The notes: generated from the letters alone by a model not told the origin. A DNA stretch of 64,000 nucleotides from Zeimonas sp046347945 (GCA_046347945.1 JAXMFB010000013.1:1-64000), one strand, 5' to 3'. Numbered from the stretch's first letter, positions 35,198 through 43,559 are shown. Numbers and translations are program-made.

Positions 35198-35967
35198 CCG
35201 AGCGCGGCCGAGATGTCGGCCGCGGTCTTGCAGAGCTTGTCGATCCACTCGTCCTGGATGAAGTCCGCGGGTGCCGAGATCGACAGGCCGGCGACGACCT
35301 TTCCGCTGTCGTCGCGAATGCCGGCGGCGATGCAACGCACGCCGAGTTCCAGTTCCTCGTTGTCGCGCGCATAGCCGCGCGCGCGCACCAGCGCGAGTTC
35401 GCGCTCGAGGCGCGCCGGATCGGTGATGCTGTTCTTCGTGTGGCCCGCCAGGCCGGTGCGCGTCGCGTACGCACGGACGTTGCGGGGATCGTCGACGGCC
35501 AGGAACAGCTTGCCGACCGAAGTCAGGTGCAGCGGCGCGCGCCCGCCGACCGCGCGCACGACCTGCATGCCCGAGCGCTCCGACACCGCCCGCTCGATGT
35601 AGACGATCTCGTCGCCCTGGCGGATCGACAGGTTGACCGGCTGGCCGGTCGCGCGGTGCAACTCGCGCATCGGGCCCAGCGCCGCGTCGCGCACGTTCAG
35701 TCGCGCCTTCACCAGGTTGCCGAGCTCGAGCAGCCGGATGCCCAGCTGGTAGGCGCCGGGCTCGGAGCGATCGACGAAGCGCGCAGTGACCAGGTCGTTC
35801 AGGATGCGGTGAGCCGTCGACGGGTGCAGGCCGGTGCGCCCCGACAGCTCCTTGAGGCTCACGGGGTCGGGCTGCTCGGCCAGTGCGTCGAGCAGCGAGA
35901 CCAGCCGTTCGATGACCTGGATGGCGGTGCGGCCGTCTTCGTTCTTCGACAGTCGGGGTCGTGGCAT
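35176..35967 (-). CDS. IclR-family transcriptional regulator
   Basis: The 263-residue product has an N-terminal winged helix-turn-helix (VSLKELSGRTGLHPSTAHRILNDLV, about 37-61, with HPSTAHRIL the recognition part). A C-terminal effector-binding domain follows at about 85-255 (SVGKLFLA, ARGYARDNEELELGVRCIAA, then VVAGLSISAP). Target genes cannot be deduced; it lies downstream of a radical-SAM gene on the same strand, 48 bases away. A weak GTGG/CCAC palindrome lies upstream near 36007. Confidence 0.93.
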   Translation of the reverse strand: MPRPRLSKNEDGRTAIQVIERLVSLLDALAEQPDPVSLKELSGRTGLHPSTAHRILNDLVTARFVDRSEPGAYQLGIRLLELGNLVKARLNVRDAALGPMRELHRATGQPVNLSIRQGDEIVYIERAVSERSGMQVVRAVGGRAPLHLTSVGKLFLAVDDPRNVRAYATRTGLAGHTKNSITDPARLERELALVRARGYARDNEELELGVRCIAAGIRDDSGKVVAGLSISAPADFIQDEWIDKLCKTAADISAALGYESREA

Positions 35968-36015
35968 CGGCAGTGGATTGCGCCTCGCGGCGCGGTGCGG
36001 CGTGAACGTGGGATG

Positions 36016-37656
36016 TTATACCACCCTGTGAAAATACCTGCCAGCATCGTCTGGCGACTGCGCCTCGCCGGGCACCTGCGCCGGGTCGGCGAAGCGCGCC
36101 TGCCGTTTCAGCGCGGCGCTGCCGCCCGCCGAGCCGCGCAGGCCGCGTCGCATGAATGCGGGGCGGCCGTGCAGGCCACTGGCCGAATAGTCGGCAGCGA
36201 GCAGCGCGTCGGCGCGGTCGCGGTCGCAATGCCCGGTGTCGCACAGCCATTCGTGGACGGCTTCGTAGAGCCGCTCGGCCGAGAGCCGGGCGCTGTCGCC
36301 GGTACGTGCCGCGAGCCACCCCGAGAACGCCATGAAGCGCTCGAAGCGCGCGCCGGGCGCCGCCGCCACGTCGCCCGGCTGCGCGTCGCCCGGCTGCGCG
36401 TCGAGGCCGAGCAGCGTCGGCAAGGTCGCGCGGAACCGCCCCGAGTTGGCGACCAGGTCCCAGTGGCGCGCGAAGCGCGCGATGCGCTGCATCGCCGGGA
36501 ACGGCAGCCGGTCGGTCGACAGCACGTTGTAGGGCGGCGCGGGATTGAAGCGCAGCGCGAAGGCCTCGGCATGGCGCGCGATCGGCGCGCCGCGCAGTCG
36601 CTTGAGGATCCCGATCTGGATCTCGTGCGGGCCGAGCGCGTGCAGCCGGTCGAAGCCGGCGGCGAAGCTCGCGAGGTCCTCGCCGGGCAGCCCGGCGATC
36701 AGGTCGACGTGCAGGTGCGCGTGCGTGTGCGCGCGCAGCCAGGCGAGGTTGGCCTCGGCCTTCGCGTTGTCCTGGCGCCGGCTGATCAGCGCCTGCACCT
36801 GCGGGTTCCAGGTCTGGATGCCGATCTCGAACTGCAGCGCCCCGGGCGGAAAGCGCGCGATCAGCGCGCGCAGGCGATCGGGCAGGTGGTCCGGGATCAG
36901 CTCGAAGTGTGCATGGAGCAGGTCAGCGGGGCGCGCCTCGACGCGCTCGAGGAAGAAGCGCAGGATGGCTTCGCTGGTCGCGGCACGCAGGTTGAAGGTG
37001 CGATCGACGAACTTGAACCGCCGCGCGCCGCGCTCGTAGAGGCGCGACATCTGCGCGAGGAAGCGCCCGGCGTCGAACGGCACGGCGGTCCGGTCGAGCG
37101 AGGACAGGCAGAACTCGCACCTGAACGGGCAGCCGCGCGACGCCTCGACGTAGAGGATGCGGTGGCGCAGGTCGTCGTCGCTGTAGAACGGGTAGGGCGG
37201 CTCGAGCGCATCGGGCGCGACGGCTTCGCCGGCGATCACCTGCGCGGGCGGCAGCTCGCCGTCGAGCAGCTGGCGGCACAGCTTCGCGAACGTCACGTCG
37301 CCGGGGCCGGTGATCACGAAGTGCGCGTCGCGGAGAATCGGCTGCGTGCCGGTTTCGTGGCTGACTTCGGGGCCGCCGAGCACCAGCGTGACTTCGGGGG
37401 CGACGCGCCGCAGGACCGCAACCAGTCGAGCCGTCTCGTCGGCGTTCCAGATGTAGACGCCGAAACCGACGATCCGCGGCGCGCGCTCGAGGATCCGCTC
37501 GGCGAGCCACTCGGTGCGGGCGCCGATCACGAACTCGGCGATCTCGCAGCGCGGCTGCAGCGCGCCCATGTTCGCGTAGAGGTAGCGCAAGCCGAGCGAC
37601 GCGTGGCTGTAGCGGCAGTTCAGCGTGACGAGGAGGATGTCGGGCACGGTGCGCAC
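36016..37656 (-). CDS. B12-binding radical SAM protein with DUF4080-type C terminus
   Basis: The 546-residue product has an N-terminal B12-binding-like Rossmann domain (about 5-140: ILLVTLNCRYSHASLGLRYL, then VGFGVYIWNADE and LVLGGPEVSHE). A radical-SAM core at about 165-390 carries the cluster motif SRGCPFRCEFCLSS (CxxxCxxC). The C-terminal third matches proteins annotated with DUF4080. A small tandem repeat encodes DAQPGDAQPG near 440. Chemistry is unknown; members are usually methyltransferases or sulphur-insertion enzymes. Confidence 0.88.
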   Translation of the reverse strand: MRTVPDILLVTLNCRYSHASLGLRYLYANMGALQPRCEIAEFVIGARTEWLAERILERAPRIVGFGVYIWNADETARLVAVLRRVAPEVTLVLGGPEVSHETGTQPILRDAHFVITGPGDVTFAKLCRQLLDGELPPAQVIAGEAVAPDALEPPYPFYSDDDLRHRILYVEASRGCPFRCEFCLSSLDRTAVPFDAGRFLAQMSRLYERGARRFKFVDRTFNLRAATSEAILRFFLERVEARPADLLHAHFELIPDHLPDRLRALIARFPPGALQFEIGIQTWNPQVQALISRRQDNAKAEANLAWLRAHTHAHLHVDLIAGLPGEDLASFAAGFDRLHALGPHEIQIGILKRLRGAPIARHAEAFALRFNPAPPYNVLSTDRLPFPAMQRIARFARHWDLVANSGRFRATLPTLLGLDAQPGDAQPGDVAAAPGARFERFMAFSGWLAARTGDSARLSAERLYEAVHEWLCDTGHCDRDRADALLAADYSASGLHGRPAFMRRGLRGSAGGSAALKRQARFADPAQVPGEAQSPDDAGRYFHRVV

Positions 37657-37732
37657 AGCGTAGCATCGAGGCGAGGGCGCCAGTAAACTGGCGCGGTGCC
37701 GTCCCCTTCATCGCCGACCGGAGGCGCGTCGC

Positions 37733-37870
37733 TTGAGCGGAACCCATGCGAACCTGACCGAGCTCGATGCGCGGGAGACCGACCGGCTCGCGAGGCTGGT
37801 CACTCGCGATTCGATGATCGGCACCGGCCTCGCGCTGCCGGCGCAAGCGCTCGGCGACCCGCAGCGATGA
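37733..37870 (+). CDS. Candidate 45-residue small protein coupled to the DUF454 gene
   Basis: A TTG at 37733 has a strong GGAGG at 37720-37724 (8-base spacing) and opens a 45-residue frame whose stop overlaps the downstream ATG as ATGA. A TAAACT -10-like hexamer lies at 37683. The sequence is charged and has no membrane segment (ends LALPAQALGDPQR). No family is recognised. It may be a real small protein or simply a leader that couples translation of the next gene; either way it explains the lack of an SD at that ATG. Confidence 0.4.
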   Translation: MSGTHANLTELDARETDRLARLVTRDSMIGTGLALPAQALGDPQR

Positions 37871-38238
37871 TCCGGCGCTCGGTGGGGATCGCGCTATGGC
37901 GCGTGCTGGCGATCGCCTGCGTCGCGCTGGCGCTGCTGGGCGCCGTGCTGCCGGTACTGCCGACGGTGCCGTTCCTGCTGGTGGCTGCGTGGGCCGGCAG
38001 CCGCGGCTGGCCGCGGCTCGAGACCTGGCTGCTCGAGCACCCGAAGCATGGTCCGGCGATCCGGCGCTGGCGCGACCACGGCGCGGTGCCGCGCCGCGCG
38101 AAGTGGTTCGCGACGGTGATGATGGTCACGAGCGCCGCGATTCTCGCCCTGTCGGGCGCGCCGCCGTGGGTGAAACTCGCGGTACCCGGCGTGATGGCCA
38201 GCGTGGCGGTGTGGCTCTGGATGCGGCCGGAGATCTGA
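37867..38238 (+). CDS. Small inner membrane protein, DUF454 (YbaN-like)
   Basis: The 123-residue product has the family's two-part hydrophobic layout (VLAIACVALALLGAVLPVLP at about 13-32, FATVMMVTSAAILALSGAPP and a last segment). Between these lies the signature PFLLVAAWAGSRGWPRLETW and HPKHGPAIRRWRDHGAVPRR. Function unknown; the family is found in many proteobacteria. Its ATG overlaps the stop of the small upstream frame. Confidence 0.88.
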   Translation: MIRRSVGIALWRVLAIACVALALLGAVLPVLPTVPFLLVAAWAGSRGWPRLETWLLEHPKHGPAIRRWRDHGAVPRRAKWFATVMMVTSAAILALSGAPPWVKLAVPGVMASVAVWLWMRPEI

Positions 38239-38252
38239 CGGGGGCGCGCGTC

Positions 38253-38660
38253 TCAGCCGAGCATCGCGTGCAGGAACCCCAGCGGGTGGTGCGCGCGCGC
38301 GATCGAGACCATCATCCCGAAGCAGGCGAGCGCGGCAACGAACCACGCCACGCGGCTGACCGGCGAGCGCGCGCGGCGCAATGCCATGACGCCGAGCACG
38401 ACGTAGGCCGGCAACAGCACGAGCTTGGCCGCCAGCCACGGCTCGACGAACGGATTGAGCCGCAGCATCGCGAGCAGCAGCAGCGCGGCCGTCAGCAGCG
38501 CCGTGTCGATCAGGTAGCTGGCGCGGCGCACCGGCATCAGCGCGGGCCAGCGCGCCCCCGCGATCGTCGCGAGGCCGCGCGCGGCGAACAGGCTGCCGCT
38601 GATCGAAACCAGCGCGATGTGCGCGATGCGCGTATGCGGATAGAAGTCGACCAGGGACAT
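38253..38660 (-). CDS. SirB2-family membrane protein
   Basis: The 135-residue product starts at 38660 (MSLVDFYPHTRIAHIALVSI) and has four hydrophobic segments: SISGSLFAARGL, ASYLIDTALLTAALLLLAML, AAKLVLLPAYVVLGVMALRR and VAWFVAALACFGMMVSIARA, ending in the conserved HHPLG. This pattern is SirB2 (PF04247), a family of unknown molecular role first seen near the prfA/hemK region. It is tail to tail with the DUF454 gene. Confidence 0.9.
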   Translation of the reverse strand: MSLVDFYPHTRIAHIALVSISGSLFAARGLATIAGARWPALMPVRRASYLIDTALLTAALLLLAMLRLNPFVEPWLAAKLVLLPAYVVLGVMALRRARSPVSRVAWFVAALACFGMMVSIARAHHPLGFLHAMLG

Positions 38661-38730
38661 GGAACGGGAGCGGGATTCCCCGATCGTGCAGCACGCGCCG
38701 GCGCGCCGCAAGCATCGCGCCGGCGTGGGC

Positions 38731-38988
38731 TCAGCGCACGCGGAAATCGATGACGATCTCTCCCGGATTGCGGCTGACGTAGCTGATCTCGACCTGGTCG
38801 CCGAAGTGCCCGGCGATCTGGTTGAGCAGCGGCAGCGGATCGTGGTCGTTCATGAAGCGCATCGTTTCGCCGGGATGCAGCGCCGACAGCGCGCCGAAGA
38901 TCGCGGCGTGCCGGAAGCGCTTGGCGATGCCGCGGGCGTCGAATCCGTAGGTGTCCTGCCCGAGGATGGGCAGCGCGTTGTCTTGCAT
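38731..38988 (-). CDS. DUF2249-domain protein
   Basis: The 85-residue product has the DUF2249 pattern: an N-terminal strand (YGFDARGIAKRFRHAAIFGA), FMNDHDPLPLLNQI at about 45-58 and the final EISYVSRNPGEIVIDFRVR strand. The fold resembles TusA-like proteins. DUF2249 genes are often found beside denitrification and NO-response genes; here an NsrR-like palindrome lies upstream. AGGAG precedes the ATG. Molecular function unknown. Confidence 0.88.
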   Translation of the reverse strand: MQDNALPILGQDTYGFDARGIAKRFRHAAIFGALSALHPGETMRFMNDHDPLPLLNQIAGHFGDQVEISYVSRNPGEIVIDFRVR

Positions 38989-39050
38989 GGGGAGGCTCCT
39001 GGGGTCGATTCGGGGGAGTGTCGGCCACGCCGGAAGAGGTGGCCGGACTG

Positions 39051-39073
39051 AAGATAACTGTAAAATATAGCTT
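39051..39073. promoter_or_regulatory. NsrR-like 11-1-11 palindrome upstream of the DUF2249 gene
   Basis: An AT-rich island in GC-rich DNA: a 23-base sequence begins AAGATAACTGT and ends AAATATAGCTT around a single central A. The arms share AAG-TA and TA-CTT ends. The known NsrR consensus has two 11-base arms AAGATGCATTT/AAATGCATCTT around one base; this site matches 15 of 22 arm positions by eye. It lies 63-85 bases upstream of the DUF2249 start on the minus strand. That NsrR binds is inference. Confidence 0.5.
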
Positions 39074-39142
39074 AATGGGCGTCAAGCCCCTGCCGATGCC
39101 GCCATCACGCGCATCACGGCCGCGGACGCTTCGACGGGCTGG

Positions 39143-40168
39143 TCAACCGCTGCGGGCGAGCGCGCGCGCGCACTGGCCCACCAGCGCCGGGCCGCGATAG
39201 ACCAGGCCGGTGTACAGCTGTACCAGCGTCGCGCCTGCGGCGATCTTCGCGCGAGCGTCGTCCGCGCTCAGGATGCCGCCCACGCCGATGATCGGGTAGT
39301 CGCGCGGCAGCGCGGCGCGCAGCGCGCGGATCACCCGGTTCGACGGCTCGAACACCGGCGCGCCCGACAGGCCGCCGGCTTCGTCCCCGTGCGGCAGGCC
39401 GGCGACCGCGTCGCGCGACACCGTCGTGTTGGTCGCGACGACCGCGTCGATGCCGTGGCGCTCGAGCAGCGCGGCGATCGCCGCGATCTGGTCGTCGTCC
39501 AGGTCGGGCGCGATCTTCAATGCCAGCGGCACGCGCCGGCCGTGGCGCTCGGCCAGTTCGCCGCCGCGCGCCTGCAACGCCGCCAGCAGCTCGTCGAGCG
39601 CGTCGCCGCCCTGCAACTGGCGCAGGTTCTTCGTGTTCGGCGACGAGATGTTCACCGTCACGTAGCTGGCGTGCTCGTAGACGCGCTCGAGGCAGGCCAG
39701 ATAGTCGTCGAGGGCGCGCTCGATGGGCGTCGCCGCGTTCTTGCCGATGTTCAGCCCGAGCACGCCGCGCCACTTCGCGCGGCGAACGTTCGCGACGAAG
39801 GCCTCGACGCCGGCGTTGTTGAAGCCCATCCGGTTGATCAGCGCGTCGCGCTGCGGCAAGCGGAACATCCTCGGCTTCGGGTTGCCCGGCTGGGCCTTCG
39901 GCGTCACGGTGCCGACCTCGATGAAGCCGAAGCCCATCGCGGCCAGCGCATCGATGTGCGCGCCGTTCTTGTCCAGGCCGGCGGCCAGCCCGACCCGGTT
40001 GCGGAAGCGCAGCCCCATCACCTCGACCGGGTCGTCGACCGGGCAGCCGGCGACGAGCTGCAGCGCGCCGATCCGCGCGGCGCGGTCGATCGCCCCGAGC
40101 GTCAGCTCGTGCGCGTCCTCGGGGTCGAGCGCGAACAGGAACGGGCGTGCGAGCGCATAGGGGTTCAT
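39143..40168 (-). CDS. pyrD: Dihydroorotate dehydrogenase (quinone), class 2
   Basis: PyrD oxidises dihydroorotate to orotate at the membrane using quinone, in pyrimidine synthesis. The 341-residue product has the class 2 N-terminal helix (MNPYALARPFLFALDPEDAH), the FMN core (NRVGLAAGLDKNGAHIDALA, about 58-77) and GFIEVGTVTPKAQPGN. The active-site segment with serine (VNISSPNTKNL, about 174-184) and GVGGI near the C terminus are also present. It overlaps bpt by four bases. Confidence 0.97.
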   Translation of the reverse strand: MNPYALARPFLFALDPEDAHELTLGAIDRAARIGALQLVAGCPVDDPVEVMGLRFRNRVGLAAGLDKNGAHIDALAAMGFGFIEVGTVTPKAQPGNPKPRMFRLPQRDALINRMGFNNAGVEAFVANVRRAKWRGVLGLNIGKNAATPIERALDDYLACLERVYEHASYVTVNISSPNTKNLRQLQGGDALDELLAALQARGGELAERHGRRVPLALKIAPDLDDDQIAAIAALLERHGIDAVVATNTTVSRDAVAGLPHGDEAGGLSGAPVFEPSNRVIRALRAALPRDYPIIGVGGILSADDARAKIAAGATLVQLYTGLVYRGPALVGQCARALARSG

Positions 40169-40914
40169 CGCGTGGCGCCGGCCCCGGCGTCGCCACACGG
40201 CGCCCAGCGACCGTCGACCAGGCATTCGATCGGCCGGAAGTTCGCCTTGTACGACATCTTGGGGCTCTCGGCGATCCAGTAGCCGAGGTACAGGTGCGGC
40301 AGCCCGAGCTGTCGGCACTGCTCGATCTGCCACAGGATGTTGTACGTGCCGTAGCTCGCGCCGGGCGTGTCCGGATCGAAGAACGTGTAGACCGAGGACA
40401 GCCCGTCGTTGAGGATGTCGATGATCGACACCATCCGCAGCGCGCCGTCGGCCTCGCGGAACTCGACCAGGCGCGTGTTCACCTTGCTCTGAAGCAGGAA
40501 CTGCGCGTACTGCTCGCGGCTGTCGTGGTCCATGCCGCCGCCGGCGTGCCGGCTCGACTGGTAGCGCAGGTACAGCGCGTAGTGCTCCGGCGAGAAGCCG
40601 AGCCGCGCGACCAGCGTGCGCAGGCCGCGGTGCGCCTTCCACGCGCGGCGCTGGTTGCGCGCGGGCTCGAACGCCGTCACCGGCACGCGCACCGGCACGC
40701 ATGCGCGGCAGCCGTCGCAGTGCGGCCGGTAGGTGAAGATGCCGCTGCGCCGGAAGCCGGCCTTCACCAGCTCGCCGTAGACGTCGGCGTTGATCAGGTG
40801 ATTCGGCGTGGCGACCTGGGAGCGCGCCTGGCGCCCGGGCAGGTAGCTGCAGGGGTAGGGTGCGGTCGCGTAGAACTGGAGTGCCGCGAACGGCAGTTCC
40901 TTGAGGTGCGTCAT
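40165..40914 (-). CDS. bpt: Aspartate/glutamate leucyltransferase (N-degron pathway)
   Basis: Bpt (COG2935) moves leucine from Leu-tRNA to proteins starting with Asp or Glu, marking them for ClpAP. The 249-residue product has the cysteine cluster CDGCRACVPVRVP (about 71-83) and the NQRRAWKAHRGL segment, plus the C-terminal domain with RHAGGGMDHDSREQYAQFL and YLGYWIAESPKMSYKANFRP. The name arginyltransferase (ate) is also used for this family. It overlaps aat and pyrD by four bases each, so both N-degron transferases share one operon. Confidence 0.95.
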   Translation of the reverse strand: MTHLKELPFAALQFYATAPYPCSYLPGRQARSQVATPNHLINADVYGELVKAGFRRSGIFTYRPHCDGCRACVPVRVPVTAFEPARNQRRAWKAHRGLRTLVARLGFSPEHYALYLRYQSSRHAGGGMDHDSREQYAQFLLQSKVNTRLVEFREADGALRMVSIIDILNDGLSSVYTFFDPDTPGASYGTYNILWQIEQCRQLGLPHLYLGYWIAESPKMSYKANFRPIECLVDGRWAPCGDAGAGATR

Positions 40915-41642
40915 GCGTCCGGTAGCTCGATGCTCAGTGCCCGCCAGTCGGGCCCGGGCTGCCGGACGAGCTCGGCGACCTGCTGCAGGAACGCCGCGCG
41001 GGAAATTTCGCGTGCGCCGAGCGAGGCCAGATGACGGGTGTTCTGCTGGCAGTCTATCACGCGAAAACCGTGCACGCGCAGCAGTCTCGCCAGCGCGAAC
41101 AGTGCCACTTTCGACGCGTCGGGCACGCGCGTGAACATCGACTCGCCGAAGAACATCCGGCCGATCGATACGCCGTACAGGCCGCCGTCGAGGCGCTCGC
41201 CGTCCCACACTTCGACGGAGTGCGCCGCGCCCATGCGGTGCAGGTCGCCATAGGCAGCGGCGATCTCGCGCGTGATCCAGGTGCCGTCCTGGTCCTCGCG
41301 CGGCATCGCGCATTCGCGCATGACCCGCTCGAAGCAGGCGTCGAGCGTGATCCGCCAGCGCCGGTCGCGCCGGGCGCGCCGCACCGTCTGCAGCAGCGAG
41401 CGGCTGGCCTTGAACTCGTCGAGGTACAGCACCATCCGCGGGTCGGGCGACCACCACAACACCGGCTGTCCTTCGGTGTACCAGGGGAAGATGCCGTGGC
41501 GATACGCCTCGAGCAGCCGCGGGGCCGACAGGTCGGCGCCCGCGGCGAGCAGGCCGTTGGGATCGGCCCACGCGCGCGCCGGATCGGGGAGCGGCTCGCC
41601 GGCGCCCACCCAGGCGAGCGTGCGTCGCGGCGATCCGGCCAT
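40911..41642 (-). CDS. aat: Leucyl/phenylalanyl-tRNA-protein transferase
   Basis: Aat attaches leucine or phenylalanine to N-terminal Arg or Lys of proteins for ClpS/ClpAP degradation. The 243-residue product shows the core LLEAYRHGIFPWYTEGQPVL and WWSPDPRMVLYLDEF, then the conserved FGESMFTRVPDASKVAL and CQQNTRHLASLGAREISRAA segments. It is the first gene of the aat-bpt-pyrD operon, with an upstream GTGAGC and the preceding gene's stop 47 bases away. Confidence 0.96.
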   Translation of the reverse strand: MAGSPRRTLAWVGAGEPLPDPARAWADPNGLLAAGADLSAPRLLEAYRHGIFPWYTEGQPVLWWSPDPRMVLYLDEFKASRSLLQTVRRARRDRRWRITLDACFERVMRECAMPREDQDGTWITREIAAAYGDLHRMGAAHSVEVWDGERLDGGLYGVSIGRMFFGESMFTRVPDASKVALFALARLLRVHGFRVIDCQQNTRHLASLGAREISRAAFLQQVAELVRQPGPDWRALSIELPDA

Positions 41643-41689
41643 GCGTCGATGCGTTCCGATTGCGCGGCGGCAGCCAGCGTGCGCTGCGT

Positions 41690-42409
41690 TCAGGCGCAGC
41701 GCATCAGCTGCCGGCAGTAGGTTTCGATCGGCTGCACGACGGTGGTCGCGCCGGCCGGCTCGCGGGCACGGCTGCCATGTTCGAGCGAGAGCTTCATCGC
41801 GAAGCTGCCGAAGAATGCGTCGAACAGCTCGCCGCCCAGCGTGCCCACGGCGAACAGCGCGTCGCTGGCCGGATCGTGCTCGAGCAGGATCGCCGCGAGC
41901 GGTTGCGTCGCCGGCCCCGCGAGCACGCGCGCGCCGTCGGCCGGGTCGTACTGGCTGTGTTCGGAGCAGCAGTGGATGACCTGGCCGCGCCCCGACACGG
42001 GCGAGGTCTCGTCGCGATAGCTGATGAAGCTGATCTCGCGGGTCGGATAGGCCATCCGGTGCGCGCAGATCGCCGAGAAGGCCACGATCGATCGCTGCGG
42101 CCCGACGCCGCCCTCCCAGGTGTAACGCTCGCGCCGGCTCGTCGACAGCGTGACGTCGCGGTGCGTGGGCTTGCCCAGGTCGAGCAGGAAAGCGGGAGTG
42201 CCGACGTACGGATAGTGGAACAGCAGGTTGCGTCGCACCGGCACGTCGGCGGCGCGCAACGCGCGCCCGTCGACGCCCACCAGTTGCGCGCGAGGATAGG
42301 CGTGCGGCGTCGCACCGGCGGTGGCCGCCTCGGCAGCCTGCATCAGCGCCGCGCCGTCCGCGGTCGCCGCAGCCGCCGCGCATCCGATCAGGAACCCACG
42401 CCTTTGCAT
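41690..42409 (-). CDS. Exported Rieske-type 2Fe-2S protein
   Basis: The 239-residue product begins MQRRGFLIGCAAAAATADGA, a Tat-like arginine motif with hydrophobic core, so export across the inner membrane is likely. A Rieske domain is visible with CAH (about 115-117) and CSEH (about 148-151) as the iron ligands, followed by SQYDPADGARVLAGPATQPL. The spacing between the two ligand boxes, about 30 residues, is longer than the usual 15-17. The electron-transfer partner is unknown. It is 47 bases upstream of aat and may share its transcript. Confidence 0.82.
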   Translation of the reverse strand: MQRRGFLIGCAAAAATADGAALMQAAEAATAGATPHAYPRAQLVGVDGRALRAADVPVRRNLLFHYPYVGTPAFLLDLGKPTHRDVTLSTSRRERYTWEGGVGPQRSIVAFSAICAHRMAYPTREISFISYRDETSPVSGRGQVIHCCSEHSQYDPADGARVLAGPATQPLAAILLEHDPASDALFAVGTLGGELFDAFFGSFAMKLSLEHGSRAREPAGATTVVQPIETYCRQLMRCA

Positions 42410-42487
42410 CGACTGCCTCCGAAACGCCGGGCGCCATCGCCGCGCTGCCGCAGCGCCATCGTAGCGCGGCCCGCTTCGCGCCGCAGC

Positions 42488-43036
42488 TCAGCCCTTGCGT
42501 CGCGGCTCGTAGCGGATCGCGCCCACGTGCATCGAGAAGGCGCCGCGCGTGCGGTCGGCGAAGTACCAGCGCAGCGTCTGCTCGACGGTGCGGAACGCGA
42601 TCGCGTCCCAGGGGATCTCGGCCTCGGCGAACAGTCTCGCCTCGAGGCTCTCGGGCCCGGGGTCGAGCGATGCGTCGAGCATGTCGGCGCGAAAGAACAC
42701 GTGTACCTGGTTGACGTGCGGCACGTCGAGCATCGAGAACGGCTCGCCGAGCGCGATGCGCGCGCCCGCTTCCTCGACGGTCTCACGCTCGGCGCCTTCG
42801 GCGGTCGTCTCGCCGTTCTCCATGAAGCCGGCCGGAAGCGTCCAGAACCCGTAGCGCGGCTCGATCGCGCGGCGGCACAGCAGCACCTTGTCCTGCCAGA
42901 CCGGGATCGTGCCGAGCACGACGTTCGGGTTCTGGTAGTGGATCGTCCCGCACTGCGGGCAGCCGTAGCGCGACCGGTTGTCGCCGGGCGGGACGCTCAA
43001 CAGGACTTCATGGCCGCAGACCGAGCAGAACTTCAT
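42488..43036 (-). CDS. Nudix hydrolase with N-terminal zinc ribbon
   Basis: Nudix enzymes cleave nucleoside diphosphates linked to another moiety. The 182-residue product has a zinc ribbon (CSVCGHEV and CPQCG, about 4-29). A full Nudix box runs at about 71-93: G-x5-E-x7-REU-x-EE-x-GU, seen as GFMENGE, then ETVEEAG. The SQPWPFPxS motif of NudC NADH pyrophosphatase is absent, so the substrate is open. Terminal basic tail EPRRKG. Confidence 0.92.
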   Translation of the reverse strand: MKFCSVCGHEVLLSVPPGDNRSRYGCPQCGTIHYQNPNVVLGTIPVWQDKVLLCRRAIEPRYGFWTLPAGFMENGETTAEGAERETVEEAGARIALGEPFSMLDVPHVNQVHVFFRADMLDASLDPGPESLEARLFAEAEIPWDAIAFRTVEQTLRWYFADRTRGAFSMHVGAIRYEPRRKG

Positions 43037-43116
43037 GGTGGCGAAGGGGGTTCGCGCGAGTGTAGCAGCGGGTGGGCGATGGTTCGCGGCCGCGACGCGG
43101 GCGGGGCTTCGCCGAC

Positions 43117-43146
43117 TTGCAGGTGACGCGTCGACACTGGTATAGT
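43117..43146 (+). promoter_or_regulatory. Promoter of the initiator tRNA gene
   Basis: TTGCAG at 43117-43122 and TATAGT at 43141-43146 with an 18-base spacer, 13 bases before the tRNA. A good sigma-70 match for a short stable-RNA promoter. Confidence 0.75.
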
Positions 43147-43159
43147 TTCAGGTTCCAGA

Positions 43160-43236
<77 letters not shown>

Positions 43237-43305
43237 CATTCCCGGTGACCGGGGCTCGCGGCTACACTGAAGCAGCCGCACTCCACAGCCCCCGTCGCCC
43301 GCCCC

Positions 43306-43509
43306 ATGACCCCCCGTCCGTTGCCGGTGCTCTCGATGCTCGAGGCGAGGGTGCTCGCCGTCCTCGTCGAGAAGGAACGCACCGTTCCCGACACCTACCC
43401 GATGACGCTCAATGCGATCACCGCCGGTTGTAACCAGAAGAGCAGCCGGCAGAAGAGCAGCCGGCGCCTCTTCGCGCGCCTCTGCGAGGAAGTCGGTGTA
43501 CAAACCTGA
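43306..43509 (+). pseudogene. yceH: Truncated yceH (DUF480/UPF0502) remnant
   Basis: The 67-residue frame matches only the N-terminal part of the YceH family: LSMLEARVLAVLVEKERTVP and DTYPMTLNAITAGCNQKSSR, the winged-helix entry region. YceH is normally about 200-220 residues. After the tandem repeat at 43435-43464 the sequence (RLFARLCEEVGVQT) no longer resembles the family and stops. None of the missing C-terminal segments is found in the next 2.6 kb. So the gene has probably lost its 3' two thirds by deletion. The residual product is unlikely to be functional. Confidence 0.75.
43435..43464 (+). repeat. Perfect 15-base tandem duplication at the yceH break
   Basis: CAGAAGAGCAGCCGG occurs twice head to tail with no spacer. 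In the frame it doubles the residues QKSSR. It sits exactly where yceH similarity ends, so it may mark the deletion junction. Confidence 0.9.
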
Positions 43510-43559
43510 GTCCGGCGCTATGATGGGCCGGATTCGCGTGGCAGCCGGGGGTCGGGCGC

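Noticed and set aside
36006..36026. GTGG...CCAC palindrome before iclR as an operator
   Set aside because: Arms of only about four to five bases and it overlaps the stop of the preceding gene; too weak to report as a site.
36370..36405. Short tandem repeat CGTCGCCCGGCTGCG-type inside the radical-SAM gene
   Set aside because: Encodes DAQPGDAQPG in frame in a linker; ordinary in-frame duplication.
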